DNA from: Apostichopus japonicus
Taxonomy: Eukaryota > Echinodermata > Holothuroidea > Aspidochirotida > Stichopodidae
Assembly (NCBI RefSeq): GCF_037975245.1
Contig: NC_092568.1
Coordinates: forward strand, 14,719,501 to 14,783,500
Direction of reading: 5' to 3'
Length of the DNA stretch: 64,000 nt
The notes below the pieces were generated by a model that made no database searches, was not told the DNA's origin, and saw only the letters and a list, made by a program, of their open reading frames with translations. Positions 61,996-64,000 of this stretch are shown one piece after another (position 1 is the first letter of the stretch; every line of letters begins with the position of its first letter). The translations under genes and the position numbers were made by a program.

Positions 61996-62741
61996 CCTTT
62001 AGTTTAACACACAGACCATAGGGTCAGTTCATCTGAAGCACACAAGACCCAATAGGAAAACAGAAGACTTTTATGGATCCTTTAGTTAAACACATAGACT
62101 ATAGGGTCAGTTCATCTGAAGCACACAAGACCCAATAGGAAAACAGAAGACTTTTATGGATCCTTTAGTTAAACACATAGACTATAGGGTCAGTTCATCT
62201 GAAGCACACAAGACCCAATAGGAAAACAGAAGACTTTTATGGATCCTTTAGTTTAACACAGACTATAGGGTCAGTTCATCTGAAGCAATACAAGACCCAA
62301 TAGGAAAACAGAAGACTTTTATGGATCCTTTAGTTAAACACATAGACTGTAGGGTCAGTTCATCTGAAGCATACAAGACCCAGTAGGAAAACAGAAGACT
62401 TTTATGGATCCTTTAGTTTAACACACAGACCATAGGGTCAGTTCATCTGAAGCAATACAAGACCCAATAGGAAAACAGAAGACTTTTATGGATCCTTTAG
62501 TTAAACACATAGACTGTAGGGTCAGTTCATCTGAAGCATACAAGACCCAATAGGAAAACAGAAGACTTTTATGGATCCTTTAGTTAAACACACAGACCAT
62601 AGGGTCAGTTCATCTGAAGCATACAAGACCCAATAGGAAAACAGAAGACTTTTATGGATCCTTTAGTTAAACACATAGACCATAATGTCAGTTCATCTGA
62701 AGCATACAAGACCCAATAGGAAAACAGAAGACTTTTATGGC
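61996..62741. repeat. 83-bp tandem repeat, 9 copies
   Basis: GGGTCAGTTCATCTGAAG recurs at 62021, 62104, 62187, 62268, 62352, 62435, 62519 and 62602, with a variant at 62685. Period is 83 bp with small indels. Units contain a GGATCC site and CCCAATAGGAAAACAGAAG. Confidence 0.95.
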
Positions 62742-64000
62742 CACATACATAACATGTTTACATTGCATTTCAAATTTGTCAACGACAAATGGCGATGAAT
62801 GTCATCTAATAGGTTCTCTGTTGATCTTATGAAGTTTAAAGAACTTGTTAAGCTTGAGTTGTTAGAATTTATAATTTTTTTTCTTCTCCAGAAACAGGGA
62901 TTTGAAGTCCGTCTAGCCTCCAAATTGCTACAGAACCAGAGCCAACCTTTGAAGCCAACTGCAACTCACCACCATCGCCACCACTCATCGCCTCCTCAAC
63001 CCCCTAACATGCTACCTTCCTGTCACCGTCCAGTCACATGTCTCTCCGACCCGGCCCACAAAGTTCAAATTTAAAAATAACTCTTAAATTTCCGATCGCT
63101 CAATTTTGGAGTCTTTTATTTACCGGTCAGTGGCTTTCGCCCCTGGCTCGCTGAAGATCCTTTCGACGGAAACAGCTAATTACGAGACAATCTATGCAAT
63201 GAATTTATAAAACAATGGATCAACATTTACATTTATGCCTGCATTTATGCCTATGTGATTGTCAATTTAGCATTAAAGGAGTATTACTGCAGATATTTAT
63301 CTATCATATTGTGAATACCTTGAAAACAGAATACAATCATTGGGCCTCTGCTCTCCTCACATTTAGTTGAACCTAAACCAATCAAGGTTAATCGTTAGTT
63401 AATCGTTAGTTGATAGTTCCATTTAGAAATGGCATATCTGCCCTGCTCTAACAGATGCCATGGATTGTATGGCTCACTCTTGTTCAGGGAATAAAAAAAA
63501 CATCCTCAGCTTAGCCTATATCAGCCCAATGGTCAAATGTGAAATATTATTCTGAATCAAGACAATCTTTTGAGTTACATGCCTTAAGTTTGATTGCAAA
63601 AAGCCTGCTGGGGACTGTACAGACAGGCTCAGCTGTACTTGAAAAAGGACCAAAGTAATGAGTACAGCTGAATACAATATATCGCATTTGAATGTATAGG
63701 TCTTTTATGGCACTGCTAGTGTGATTAACTTAAACAGCCTACACCTAATAACTATAAATAACAGCTTCAACATTCAATAAAAACAACCACAAGAGGTTCA
63801 TATCTTTTGCACATAATTGGTTTGCATTGAAAATGAAATCTTTGCTTGAAAAACATGTAAGATTACGCTATGATTAATCAATTTCTTGTGGAAATGTTGG
63901 TTCAGGAATTTTGTAGAACACTTCATGCCCTCCAACTAGCAGCAAAGAAATTGTGATCATATTAAAACACATCTATTTTACTATGCAACAGCTTACTAGT
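62742..64000. other. End of window; one candidate exon, otherwise nothing
   Basis: At 62868-62891 a strong plus-strand acceptor-like tract (TTTTTTTTCTTCTCCAG) precedes an open frame to 63074, rich in His, Pro and Gln. On the minus strand the same sequence gives an ATG at 62988 and 39 codons including GSVAIWRLDG, which looks WD-like but has no donor. Neither reading is firm. The rest is AT-rich with no gene. Confidence 0.3.

Noticed and set aside
62735-62923. Minus-strand 62-codon ORF as the first WD40 exon
   Set aside because: No donor site and no WD motif in that frame, and its end does not match the phase needed at 61490.

Overview
This is animal genomic DNA: AT-rich, intron-bearing, sparsely coding and full of minisatellites and non-autonomous transposons. 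It has no prokaryotic gene order. A single-copy-looking BMP2/4 gene with a long intron, abundant TAGGCCTA-type words, Penelope-like remnants and a tRNA-derived SINE suggest a marine invertebrate deuterostome, most likely an echinoderm. I infer this from general impression; no sequence search was possible.

Three genes can be supported. (1) Positions 3276-8221, plus strand: a BMP2/4 (dpp-class) TGF-beta ligand in two coding exons (3276-3645 and 7323-8221). The 422-residue precursor has a signal peptide, a propeptide, RTKR furin sites, a very basic N-terminal extension and a seven-cysteine knot ending CGCR. (2) About 28159-31994, plus strand: a three-exon gene for a protein I do not recognise. 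Its splice phases are consistent, but its 5' end is unresolved. (3) 61490 down to 49144, minus strand: the last four coding exons of a WD40 beta-propeller protein. All splice phases agree and a genuine stop is present; the upstream exons are not found in the window.

The rest is mostly repeats, and several mobile elements can be delimited to the base. There is a hAT-like element inserted in a 54-bp minisatellite in the BMP2/4 intron (5948-6324). A Mutator-like element with a 9-bp target duplication lies at 26090-27084. A hAT-like element (37030-38873) contains a second element of the same family (37529-38115), and each has its own 8-bp duplication. A palindromic miniature element with a 6-bp duplication lies at 42694-43137, and a hAT-like element with GGGTACCC-rich ends at 51820-52861. 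A small palindromic element (28947-29187), Penelope-like fragments and a SINE (56857-57152) complete the set. Tandem arrays have periods of 27, 39, 54, 59, 60, 63, 83 and 93 bp.

The most unusual structure is in the last intron of the WD40 gene. A 93-bp array there is a fivefold duplication of the gene's own terminal intron/exon junction, so it carries decoy 3' splice sites. A neighbouring 60-bp array carries nine GTAAGT donor-like motifs in the gene's sense orientation. The large stretches at 9.4-13.5, 17.4-26 and 32-35 kb hold no gene I can support.
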